Shown here: piece by piece, positions 1-6,262 of the stretch
Position numbering within the stretch: position 1 is the stretch's first letter
Layout of the letters: each line of letters opens with the position of its first letter
Assembly (NCBI GenBank): GCA_013001935.1
Contig: JABDKZ010000267.1
Coordinates: 1-8,433, forward strand
Length of the DNA stretch: 8,433 nt
Source of the DNA: Maribacter sp.
GTDB lineage: Bacteria > Bacteroidota > Bacteroidia > Flavobacteriales > Flavobacteriaceae
Reading direction: 5' to 3'
Program-made: the position numbers and the translations under genes
Notes under the pieces: model-generated
The model's input: the letters and a program-made list of their open reading frames with translations, nothing else
What the model was told of the DNA's origin: nothing
Databases searched by the model: none

Positions 1-776
1 GTAAAACTATCCGAAATATAAAAGCTTAAAGAAAATAATAAGGCAGAATCTCCAAAATCCTCAAACAGTACAAAGGGTTTCGGGTTTTTTAAAACGTCCT
101 TTTGATTTTGCGCTATCTCATCAAGAATTCTTGTTACCAATTGAACATCGCTCCCATAAGCCACCCCAACCTTGACAGATTCCCTAGTCGTTTTATGGTT
201 TTGCGTATAATTGAATATAATATCACTAATGAATTTATGATTAGGGATAATCACAACCTTATCATCTCGGGTAAGGGCCCTAACAGTGCGCAACTTTATT
301 TCGAAAACCTTACCCACTCGCCCATCGACCTCAATAATATCACCGACGCTTAAAGACTTATCCACAATAATAAAAACACCGCCTATTACATCTTGAAACA
401 ATTCTTGGAGCGCTAAGCCCAAACCAACAAAAAGGGCCGCTGAAGCAGTTATAAGAATAGTAATATCAATACCCGCCATACTGACGGTTATCAAGACAAC
501 AACGACATACGCCATGTATTTTATGAACTTAAATACACTGATGAATTTCAATTTATCATCTTGAACCATTTTTCGGGTGAAAATCCTCCGCATCCATTTT
601 AATACAAAACTGGTTATTAAAAATGCGATGGTTAAGGTAAGCAGTAAACCAATTGTTATGTTGACAGACTTATCACCCTCTCCAATATGAATACCCCAAT
701 CAAGAAACTCCTGAATAGAACCCCAAATATCCTCTTCAATAATTTCCTGTATTTTTTCGGTCTCATCCTGGGCCAT
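1..776 (-). CDS. MscS-family mechanosensitive ion channel (3' end outside window)
   Basis: Small-conductance mechanosensitive channel of the inner membrane, which opens under membrane tension and releases solutes on hypo-osmotic shock. The window holds the first 258 residues, with the C-terminus cut by the left edge. The start ATG at 776 lies two bases after the permease stop (TGACTATG), which fits translational coupling. Three hydrophobic segments are visible at about 38-60, 83-102 and 106-139. The third is the pore-helix type, with the Ala/Gly-rich run ASAALFVGLGLALQ (111-124). The beta-domain follows with VGDIIEVDGRVGKV (144-157), then VIIPNHKFISDIIFNY (175-190) and VGVAYGSD (203-210), all close counterparts of E. 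coli MscS segments. The family is sure. The exact paralogue and the C-terminal architecture cannot be seen. It is the third gene of the unit with the ABC exporter, and no promoter of its own is evident. Confidence 0.93.
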   Translation of the reverse strand, partial: MAQDETEKIQEIIEEDIWGSIQEFLDWGIHIGEGDKSVNITIGLLLTLTIAFLITSFVLKWMRRIFTRKMVQDDKLKFISVFKFIKYMAYVVVVLITVSMAGIDITILITASAALFVGLGLALQELFQDVIGGVFIIVDKSLSVGDIIEVDGRVGKVFEIKLRTVRALTRDDKVVIIPNHKFISDIIFNYTQNHKTTRESVKVGVAYGSDVQLVTRILDEIAQNQKDVLKNPKPFVLFEDFGDSALLFSLSFYISDSF

Positions 777-778
777 AG

Positions 779-2119
779 TCAATATTTTATCCATTTAAAC
801 AATTCTTTATAACTGGGTTTCTTACCATACATGAGAATACCTACCCTATAAATTTTTGCCGCCAACCAAACAATTGCAATAAATGTTATGACCAGCAACA
901 AAATTGATGTTACTACTTCCCATAGGGGCACACCGCCCTCACCAATTCCTCCTGGTAAGCGCATGAGCATAACAATAGGCGATGTCAGTGGAAAAAGTGA
1001 AAAACCTACCGCTATTGGTCCATGCGGATTACTGAAAACGGAAAAGAATCCTACATATATTGCCAACATTAGAGGCAATATAATTGGAAATATGAACTGC
1101 TGCGTGTCAGTCTCATTATCTACAGCAGCACCAATAGCGGCATATATAGAACTATAAATCAGGTATCCAAGCACAAAGTAAACCACAAAAAAACAGATAA
1201 GCATAAACCAAGGTATTTTATAGAGCTCCTGCGCATATACTTGCATTGTCTGATTGGGCGAAGGCACTGGTGGCGCCATGCTACCAGCGATTCCGGAGGT
1301 AATATCAGCCCCGCCATTTAGAGCTGATGGATCTATATTAAAGATTGAAAAGGCTACCAACAGGAGCAGTGTAGCCGATACAATCCAAATTGCAAATTGT
1401 GTTACACCGGCCAATGAGGTTCCTATTATCTTCCCCATCATTAATTGAAAAGGCTTGACCGAGGATATAATAACTTCTATTATTCTACTCGTTTTCTCTT
1501 CAATTACACTTCGCATTACGAAACCACCATATATAATAATGAACATCATAATCAGATAGCCAAATCCACCACCAATTATCGCTTTAATTTCGTTGATACC
1601 CTTCAGGTTTTGTTGCCCTTCAAAGGTTTCAGTATTAATTTCATACTCAGTATCCATTGAGGCATATTCCTGTGTAGAAACCCCCAAATCCTGTAATCTT
1701 CTTTCTCTTAACCTATCTTGAAAGATATCTTCTAATTTGTCAATAACAATAGTACTTGGAGCCTCTTTTGAATAGAAATAAGAATGCTGCGCCACCTTTT
1801 CCAGTTCGGTTTCAGCTGGAATATGCAATAAGCCATAGTACCCAACTTTAGCTGTGGAATCTTTTGCAGCTTGCAAAGTGATATTCTTAAAATGAACATA
1901 AGCGGTATTGTCCGTTGTATTAAAATCATTGGAGAAATAGCTGCTCTCATTGAATACCCCAATAATCCTTTTTTCATTATCGTTGATTTTGGTCAAATAT
2001 GCAATCAACACAACCATTCCCACCATCAAAATGGGACTAAGAAAAGTCATGATCACAAAAGACCTATTACGAACCTTGGCCAAATACTCCCGCTTTATTA
2101 TTAAGGGCAACTTATTCAT
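779..2119 (-). CDS. ABC-2 type exporter permease (NatB-like)
   Basis: Membrane subunit of an ABC-2 exporter, partner of the ATPase encoded just upstream; the substrate is unknown. I prefer the ATG at 2119 (446 aa, beginning MNKLPLIIKREYLAKVRNRS). It overlaps the ATPase stop by 8 bases (ATGAATAA), and the N-terminus then matches the usual cytoplasmic start of this family. In-frame ATGs at 2125 and 2158 are alternatives. One membrane helix at about 21-43 is followed by a large extracytoplasmic domain (about 45-180). A cluster of helices follows at about 181-202, 230-260, 303-325, 343-362, 372-386 and 402-422. The cytoplasmic motif EEKTSRIIEVIISSVKP (207-223) is characteristic of NatB/YhaP-like permeases. 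A Pro/Gly-rich stretch (about 263-290) lies between helices. The name NatB (Na+ export) would be over-annotation, because the family also covers drug and peptide export. Confidence 0.92.
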   Translation of the reverse strand: MNKLPLIIKREYLAKVRNRSFVIMTFLSPILMVGMVVLIAYLTKINDNEKRIIGVFNESSYFSNDFNTTDNTAYVHFKNITLQAAKDSTAKVGYYGLLHIPAETELEKVAQHSYFYSKEAPSTIVIDKLEDIFQDRLRERRLQDLGVSTQEYASMDTEYEINTETFEGQQNLKGINEIKAIIGGGFGYLIMMFIIIYGGFVMRSVIEEKTSRIIEVIISSVKPFQLMMGKIIGTSLAGVTQFAIWIVSATLLLLVAFSIFNIDPSALNGGADITSGIAGSMAPPVPSPNQTMQVYAQELYKIPWFMLICFFVVYFVLGYLIYSSIYAAIGAAVDNETDTQQFIFPIILPLMLAIYVGFFSVFSNPHGPIAVGFSLFPLTSPIVMLMRLPGGIGEGGVPLWEVVTSILLLVITFIAIVWLAAKIYRVGILMYGKKPSYKELFKWIKY

Positions 2120-3047
2120 TGGCATCTTTACTTTGAACGGTTTGAATAAATATTTCATTTGCCGAAGGAATAGTCTCTATAAACTGATTTATATTCGCCT
2201 TATTCGCTAAATAAGCCAGCATTTCACTAGAGTCATTGGTCGGTAATTGCACCGTGATGTCCAATTGATTTTCCAATGAATTGATTTCAGAGGATGTCAA
2301 ATGAAACTTATCAGACAACTCCTTTAACAGTACTTCCGCATTTTGAACCTCTAAGCCCACTTTAAAGATATTATTCTTGTAAGCTTTTTTTATATCGGAT
2401 AATTTACCGTCCAGGATTTTTTCAGATTGATGAATCAACGCAATATACTCGCACAACTCCTCCACGGATTCCATACGATGGGTTGAAAAAATTATTGACG
2501 TTCCATTCTCCTTTAAAAGGAGTATTTCATCTTTGATAATATTCGCATTAATGGGATCAAAGCCACTAAAGGGTTCATCAAAAATGAGTAATTTGGGTTC
2601 ATGGAGTATAGTCACAATAAATTGAATTTTTTGCGCCATACCTTTTGATAGTTCCTGGACCTTTTTGTTCCACCAATCGCCTATTTCGAATTTTTGGAAC
2701 CAATATTTCAATCTTTTCTTAGCTTCAGATGAACTCAACCCTTTTAGCTGTGCCAAATACATAGCTTGTTCACCAACTTTCATGCTTTTATACAAGCCTC
2801 TTTCTTCCGGTAAATACCCTATCATGGCAATATGATGTGGCTGTAAAAGTTCCCCGTCAAAATATACTTCGCCCTTATCGGGATACATGATCTGATTAAT
2901 AATACGAATTAAGGTAGTCTTGCCAGCTCCATTTGGCCCTAATAGCCCATAAATACTGTTTTTCGGGATTTCCAAGGAAACTTTGTTAAGAGCGATATGT
3001 TCCCCAAATTGTTTGGTGACCTCATTAGTGACCAAAATGTTGTTCAT
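2112..3047 (-). CDS. ABC exporter ATP-binding protein (NatA/YhaQ-like)
   Basis: Cytoplasmic ATPase subunit, 311 aa, that powers the ABC-2 permease encoded next. All nucleotide-binding motifs are present: Walker A GPNGAGKTT (37-45), signature LSKGMAQ (133-139), Walker B LLIFDEP with catalytic Glu158 (153-159), D-loop SGFDP (161-165) and H-loop His190. Where most ABC ATPases have a Q-loop glutamine, this one reads GYLPEERGLY (77-86), with Glu at the equivalent place. As I recall, that is typical of this NatA/YhaQ subfamily rather than a defect. The C-terminal ~90 residues match the accessory domain (DUF4162-like) that follows the ATPase domain in these proteins. It is the first gene of the ATPase-permease-MscS unit. 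A TAnnTTTG element stands 14 bases before its ATG. The transported substrate cannot be deduced. Confidence 0.93.
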   Translation of the reverse strand: MNNILVTNEVTKQFGEHIALNKVSLEIPKNSIYGLLGPNGAGKTTLIRIINQIMYPDKGEVYFDGELLQPHHIAMIGYLPEERGLYKSMKVGEQAMYLAQLKGLSSSEAKKRLKYWFQKFEIGDWWNKKVQELSKGMAQKIQFIVTILHEPKLLIFDEPFSGFDPINANIIKDEILLLKENGTSIIFSTHRMESVEELCEYIALIHQSEKILDGKLSDIKKAYKNNIFKVGLEVQNAEVLLKELSDKFHLTSSEINSLENQLDITVQLPTNDSSEMLAYLANKANINQFIETIPSANEIFIQTVQSKDANE

Positions 3048-3061
3048 GAAAGCAATTTTGC

Positions 3062-3069
3062 CAAAGATA
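3062..3069 (-). promoter_or_regulatory. Putative Bacteroidota -7 promoter element of the ABC-MscS unit
   Basis: On the minus strand the sequence reads TATCTTTG, a full match to the TAnnTTTG -7 consensus of Bacteroidota primary sigma factors. It ends 14 bases before the ABC ATPase start codon, implying a very short 5' leader. I see no good -33 TTTG at the usual 19-23 base spacing, so this rests on the -7 element and its position. Confidence 0.45.
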
Positions 3070-3095
3070 TAGAATTGGTTTAAACTTAAGAACCC

Positions 3096-3116
3096 CTAAA
3101 AAACAAAAAACCACCC
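3096..3116. repeat. A-rich direct repeat, copy 1
   Basis: CTAAAAAACAAAAAACCACCC matches 3210-3230 at 18 of 21 positions, about 114 bases away. On the minus strand it reads as a G-run followed by T6-G-T6, just like the tail of the terminator at 3211-3250. No matching upstream arm is nearby, so this copy does not form a hairpin. The low complexity makes chance similarity possible. Confidence 0.4.
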
Positions 3117-3209
3117 GATAATAACGTTAAGATCCCGACCTTCTGTGGGATTAGTTCAACCTGCTACCACCAATTCGCTTTTTTTCGAGCTCTTGGAATC
3201 AAGGTTTCA

Positions 3210-3230
3210 CTAAAAAAACAAAACCCACCC
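3210..3230. repeat. A-rich direct repeat, copy 2 (terminator tail)
   Basis: This second copy, CTAAAAAAACAAAACCCACCC, overlaps one arm and the T-tract of the dnaJ terminator. It shares 18 of 21 positions with copy 1 at 3096-3116. Confidence 0.4.
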
Positions 3231-3250
3231 TTAATTGAATTAAGGATGGG
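3211..3250 (-). terminator. Rho-independent terminator of grpE-dnaJ
   Basis: On the minus strand, arms at 3240-3250 and 3224-3234 pair over 11 bp, with one G-U wobble and a 5-base loop. They are followed directly by TTTTGTTTTTTT. On the plus strand the wobble becomes a C-A mismatch and the hairpin is followed by A's instead of T's. The terminator therefore works leftward, ending transcripts from dnaJ about 90 bases after its stop codon. Confidence 0.85.
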
Positions 3251-3277
3251 AAAAAAATTGCTATGAAAAAGAAAATT

Positions 3278-3297
3278 AATATTGGTTTCCCAATATT
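3278..3297 (-). repeat. Inverted repeat with GAAA loop in the dnaJ 3' untranslated region
   Basis: The minus strand reads AATATTGG-GAAA-CCAATATT: a perfect 8-bp stem closed by a GAAA (GNRA-type) tetraloop, 44 bases past the dnaJ stop. It is followed by AATTTTCTTTTTC, which is T-rich but broken. It could be a weak first terminator in tandem with 3211-3250, or a 3'-end stabiliser of the chaperone mRNA. The stem has only two G-C pairs. Confidence 0.6.
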
Positions 3298-3341
3298 GAA
3301 TCAAATATACGTTTTTTATTTAATACACCATTCGTTATTTG

Positions 3342-4463
3342 CTAAGAGAACATATCTTTCACTTTTTCGAAGAACGACTTATCCGAAATTTCCGGTTTAG
3401 GCTCAAAATTTTCATTCCCGTTCATTCGTTGAAAAAATTCTTTTTGTTCTTTATTCAGCTCTTTAGGCGTCCAAACATTGACATGAACTAATAGATCTCC
3501 ACTTCCATATCCATTAATACTTGAAATACCCTTTCCCCGTAGCCTTAATATTTTACCTGATTGAATTCCCGACTCTAGCTTTATCCGTACCTTACCACCT
3601 ACGGCATCAATCTCTTTAGAGGTTCCTAAAACTGCCTCTGAAAAACTAATGTACAGATCGTAGTGTAAGTTATCACCTTCCCTTTTTAATGTCTCATGGT
3701 CTAGGGTCTCTATAGCAACCAATAAATCTCCCGGAATTCCGTTACCTGGAGCATCATTCCCCTTTCCGGGAACTTTCAATTGCATTCCATCTTCAACTCC
3801 TGCGGGAATTTTAATAGAAACGGTTTCTTCATTTACTTTTAAGCCATGGGCGTCTGCATCACTGGGTCTTTTATCTATGATTTGGCCGCTGCCGCCACAA
3901 GAACTACATGCTGCTGCGGTTTGCATTCTACCAAGAATCGTATTGGTAACCTTTGTTACCTGTCCTCGACCGCCACATGTGCTACAAGTTTTATAAGTAA
4001 CACCAGCTGCCTGGACTTTTCTCCGCACCTTGACCTTTTTTTCAACGCCATTTGCTACCTCCTCTAAATTCAATTTAACTCGAATTCTAAGGTTACTGCC
4101 TTTTACTCTTCGTTGACCACCGCCACCAAATCCGCTAAAACCGCTAAAACCGCCACCACCAAATGCACCTCCAAAAATATCACCGAATTGGCTAAAGATA
4201 TCATCCATGTTCATTCCGCCACCACCAAAGCCGCCTCCACCTTCGAAAGCTGCATGGCCAAATTGATCATATCTAGATTTTTTATCAGGATTACTCAGGA
4301 CCTCATAGGCCTCAGCAGATTTTTTAAAAAGCTCCTCTGCCTTTGTATCTCCCGGATTCTTATCGGGATGGTGTTCCAATGCCTTTTTGCGATAGGCCTT
4401 TTTAATTTCCGCGGCAGTGGCATTTTTACCTATGCCAAGTATTTCATAATAATCTTCCTTCAT
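3342..4463 (-). CDS. dnaJ: Chaperone DnaJ (Hsp40) with a two-motif zinc finger
   Basis: Cytoplasmic co-chaperone, 373 aa, that delivers unfolded clients to DnaK and stimulates its ATPase. The J-domain spans about 1-70, with the HPD motif at 32-34. A Gly/Phe-rich linker (about 75-116) contains [14 protein letters not shown]. The zinc-finger region follows, then the two C-terminal client-binding beta-domains (about 205-345) and a short tail ending [10 protein letters not shown]. Only two CxxCxGxG motifs are present, at 160-167 and 186-193, instead of the usual four. By alignment with E. coli DnaJ these are motifs 2 and 3, which form zinc centre II; both halves of zinc centre I are gone. I recall the same reduction in other flavobacterial DnaJ proteins, so this is a lineage trait, not a broken gene. 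It starts 9 bases after the grpE stop and is co-transcribed with it. Confidence 0.97.
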   Translation of the reverse strand: MKEDYYEILGIGKNATAAEIKKAYRKKALEHHPDKNPGDTKAEELFKKSAEAYEVLSNPDKKSRYDQFGHAAFEGGGGFGGGGMNMDDIFSQFGDIFGGAFGGGGFSGFSGFGGGGQRRVKGSNLRIRVKLNLEEVANGVEKKVKVRRKVQAAGVTYKTCSTCGGRGQVTKVTNTILGRMQTAAACSSCGGSGQIIDKRPSDADAHGLKVNEETVSIKIPAGVEDGMQLKVPGKGNDAPGNGIPGDLLVAIETLDHETLKREGDNLHYDLYISFSEAVLGTSKEIDAVGGKVRIKLESGIQSGKILRLRGKGISSINGYGSGDLLVHVNVWTPKELNKEQKEFFQRMNGNENFEPKPEISDKSFFEKVKDMFS

Positions 4464-4472
4464 ACATGAATT

Positions 4473-5033
4473 TTAGTTTCCGACAACCACTTTCGGATGA
4501 CGAATTATTCTATCGCCTAACTTATACCCTCTTTCAACAACGTCAATAATCTTTCCCTTAAGTTTTTTATTTGGGGCGGGTATTTGACTTATGGCCTCAT
4601 GTATTTCGGCATCGAAAGTATCGCCTTGCTCCACACCAACCATCTCCATACCCTTTGATTTTAAAGTCTCCCGCAATTTACCATTGATCAATTCAATACC
4701 CTTGAACATCTCCTTATCCTCAGATTTTTCCAACTCTTTTAAGGCACGCTCAAAATCGTCTAAAACGGGTAACAATGAAACAATAACCTCTTGCCCGGCA
4801 GTTTTAAATAGGTCCATTCTTTCTTTAGAAGTGCGCTTTTTGTAATTTTCGAATTCAGCAAAAAGGCGAAGAAACTTGTCCTTTTCTTTTGCCAGCTCAT
4901 TTTCTAGTTGCTCTTCCAAGGTCTCGGTCTCTTCCTCAAGTACTTCGTCCTCTACTGCGTTTTCAATATCTAAATTAGCCTGTTCTTCAGAAACAGAATC
5001 ATAAATCTCTTCGACTTTATTTTTCTTACTCAT
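4473..5033 (-). CDS. grpE: Nucleotide exchange factor GrpE
   Basis: Cytoplasmic dimeric co-chaperone, 186 aa, that releases ADP from DnaK so it can let go of clients. It is the first gene of the grpE-dnaJ unit. Residues 1-45 are acidic and probably disordered. A long helix (about 45-85, including FAEFENYKKRTSKER) fits the dimerising coiled coil. The C-terminal beta-wing domain carries the GrpE signature from FDAEIHEAI (140-148) to GYKLGDRIIRHPKVVV (169-184). The length is normal for the family. The start at 5033 follows a TTTG-N21-TACTTTTG promoter by about 36 bases. No dnaK or hrcA lies in the window, and no CIRCE element (the HrcA operator) precedes the gene. Confidence 0.97.
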   Translation of the reverse strand: MSKKNKVEEIYDSVSEEQANLDIENAVEDEVLEEETETLEEQLENELAKEKDKFLRLFAEFENYKKRTSKERMDLFKTAGQEVIVSLLPVLDDFERALKELEKSEDKEMFKGIELINGKLRETLKSKGMEMVGVEQGDTFDAEIHEAISQIPAPNKKLKGKIIDVVERGYKLGDRIIRHPKVVVGN

Positions 5034-5069
5034 TATACTTTAGCATTTTAATCTCGTTTTCTAAGATGG

Positions 5070-5102
5070 CAAAAGTACTGCCATTTCTTTAAAAATGTCA
5101 AA
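5070..5102 (-). promoter_or_regulatory. Bacteroidota-type promoter of grpE-dnaJ
   Basis: The minus strand has TTTG (5099-5102), a 21-base spacer and TACTTTTG (5070-5077). This fits the TTTG / TAnnTTTG promoter of Bacteroidota, and it lies 36 bases before the grpE start. The -33 part also reads TTGACA, the classical -35 hexamer. It falls at the junction of a tandem repeat (5093-5108) that could be an operator. Confidence 0.75.
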
Positions 5103-5108
5103 ATGTCA
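5093..5108. repeat. Tandem 8-bp repeat over the grpE -33 element
   Basis: AAATGTCA occurs twice back to back (minus strand TGACATTT-TGACATTT), overlapping the -33 element of the grpE promoter. The position suits a protein-binding site controlling chaperone expression, but the repeat is short and AT-rich, so regulation is only inferred. Confidence 0.5.
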
Positions 5109-5176
5109 TCAATCTTTATAAAAAATTCCCTCAATTGTGACCTTGGTATGAAGAATACTAGGGATTTTAACAACTA

Positions 5177-6139
5177 TTACGGTCGAAAATCCTCTGTTTT
5201 GAAGTCGTTATGTGAATTGTTGACAAATCCTCCGTTATAAAAATGCTGTAGTGCAGTACCTATATTTGGGTATTCAAATACAAATCCATCCTTAGCGATT
5301 TTTTTGCTGCTTGCCCTTTGACTAGCATATAACAAGTAAGACATTTCACCAAGAATCAATTTCATCATAAAACTCGGGATATTAGGTAGAAAAATAGGTG
5401 TTTTCAAGACCTTAGCAATTTCCTTGACCATTTTTTCATGCGTTATTGGATTAGGGCTAACACCGTTATATGTTCCACTAAGCTGGTTTTCGACAACGAA
5501 AAGGAATAATCTCGCCAAATCAGAAATATGAATCCAAGATTGCCATTGTCTGCCATTTCCAAATATGGCCCCCAAATATGCCTTAATAGGCTTAGTCAAT
5601 TCTGGTAAGGCGCCCCCGTCTGTAGATAATACTAATCCTATCCTAATTTTTGCAACCGAAAACCCAAAATGGTTCAGTGCATCTATTTCCTTTTCCCATT
5701 TCTGAACAACTTCACCCAAAAAACTATCATCAACCTCCTCTTCGTCTTCAGCATATAAACGGCTTTCTGAACTTGGATAAACACCTATCGCTGAAGCCGA
5801 TACGAAAGAGGTGATTTTTTGAGTATCTATTTTACCCAAAGCATCATTCAAGGTTTTCAAGGCATTTAGCCTACTATACAAAATTTCGTTCTTATAGTCA
5901 GCTGTCCATCTTTTTGAAATACTAGAACCCGCAAGATTAATTATGGCTGTAACACCTTCAAAACATCCAAGATCAATCTCGTTAATCTCGGGATTCCAAT
6001 AAAATCCTTGAAAGTTCTCATTTGAAATGATCTTGTCTCTTCGGGTAGTCAAATAATTTACTGATATTCCCTGCTGATTGCTTAATTCAACAATAGCCCT
6101 CCCAATTAATCCCGTCGCACCTGCAATCAATAGTTTCAT
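5177..6139 (-). CDS. TIGR01777 family epimerase (YfcH/SDR39U1-like)
   Basis: Extended-type short-chain dehydrogenase/reductase of the TIGR01777 family, 320 aa; the physiological substrate is not known for the family. An N-terminal Rossmann fold binds NAD(P), with GATGLIG at 7-13 and NLAG at 68-71. SASAIGVYP (114-122) supplies the active-site Ser/Tyr region, but no lysine follows in a classical YxxxK spacing. Typical family segments are WIHISDLARLF (202-212) and YNGVSPNPITHEKM (224-237). The C-terminal DUF1731-type domain (about 250-300) includes SFMMKLILGEMSYLL. The start at 6139 gives the glycine motif its normal distance from the N-terminus. It stands alone: 122 bases separate it from mnmD upstream, and grpE has its own promoter downstream. 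Its -7 element is only 4 bases before the ATG, suggesting an almost leaderless mRNA. Confidence 0.93.
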   Translation of the reverse strand: MKLLIAGATGLIGRAIVELSNQQGISVNYLTTRRDKIISNENFQGFYWNPEINEIDLGCFEGVTAIINLAGSSISKRWTADYKNEILYSRLNALKTLNDALGKIDTQKITSFVSASAIGVYPSSESRLYAEDEEEVDDSFLGEVVQKWEKEIDALNHFGFSVAKIRIGLVLSTDGGALPELTKPIKAYLGAIFGNGRQWQSWIHISDLARLFLFVVENQLSGTYNGVSPNPITHEKMVKEIAKVLKTPIFLPNIPSFMMKLILGEMSYLLYASQRASSKKIAKDGFVFEYPNIGTALQHFYNGGFVNNSHNDFKTEDFRP

Positions 6140-6143
6140 TTTG

Positions 6144-6151
6144 CAAAGGTA
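6144..6151 (-). promoter_or_regulatory. Putative -7 promoter element of the epimerase gene, next to its ATG
   Basis: The minus strand reads TACCTTTG, a full TAnnTTTG match, followed by CAAA and then the ATG at 6139. Transcription would begin at or within a few bases of the start codon. No clear -33 TTTG is seen at 19-23 bases, which weakens the call. Confidence 0.5.
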
Positions 6152-6262
6152 TGGGATTAAAACAGAGCCATACTTAGTTTTAATTTCAATTTAACATTGA
6201 ATAGCCGCACATGTTGGGTTAAATATAAAAACAGATGTAGTTATGAAAAAAGAAATTTTGAA

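Larger units (their letters stand above)
3048..3341. other. Structured intergenic region between the ABC ATPase gene and dnaJ
   Basis: This is a 294-base gap between the dnaJ stop and the ABC ATPase start, both minus strand, with no credible coding sequence on either strand. From the dnaJ side it holds an 8-bp inverted repeat (3278-3297), then a Rho-independent terminator (3211-3250). A less AT-rich unexplained patch follows (about 3124-3180), then a second copy of the terminator-like A-rich tail (3096-3116), and finally a -7 promoter element (3062-3069). The patch contains tRNA-like words on the minus strand (GGTGGTAGCAGGTT, AGGTCGGGATC), but the arms do not pair into a tRNA. A small non-coding RNA or a decayed tRNA is possible but not shown. 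Confidence 0.5.

Noticed and set aside
102..353. Plus-strand open frame of 83 codons at the left edge
   Set aside because: It is antisense to the MscS beta-domain coding region, which has strong family matches; the product is not recognisable.
2112..3047. Defective ABC ATPase because the Q-loop glutamine is replaced by glutamate (GYLPEERGLY)
   Set aside because: This sequence is usual for the NatA/YhaQ subfamily as I recall it, and all other catalytic motifs are intact, so it is not evidence of loss of function.
3131..3176. Possible tRNA on the minus strand (GGTGGTAGCAGGTT ... AGGTCGGGATC)
   Set aside because: The words look like D-loop and variable/T-arm sequence, but no anticodon stem, T-stem or 7-bp acceptor stem can be formed, and there is no CCA-adjacent end.
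4113..4469. Plus-strand open frame of 118 codons opposite dnaJ
   Set aside because: It is the shadow of the Gly/Phe-rich and J-domain coding sequence, with a low-complexity Thr/Ala/Lys product and no family features.
5127..5164. Possible terminator after the epimerase gene (minus strand TCCCT ... AGGGA then ATTTTTT)
   Set aside because: The outer stem is only 5 bp around a 28-base loop, with a short inner GTAT/ATAC pair that is not continuous with it. This is too weak to call without a folding calculation.
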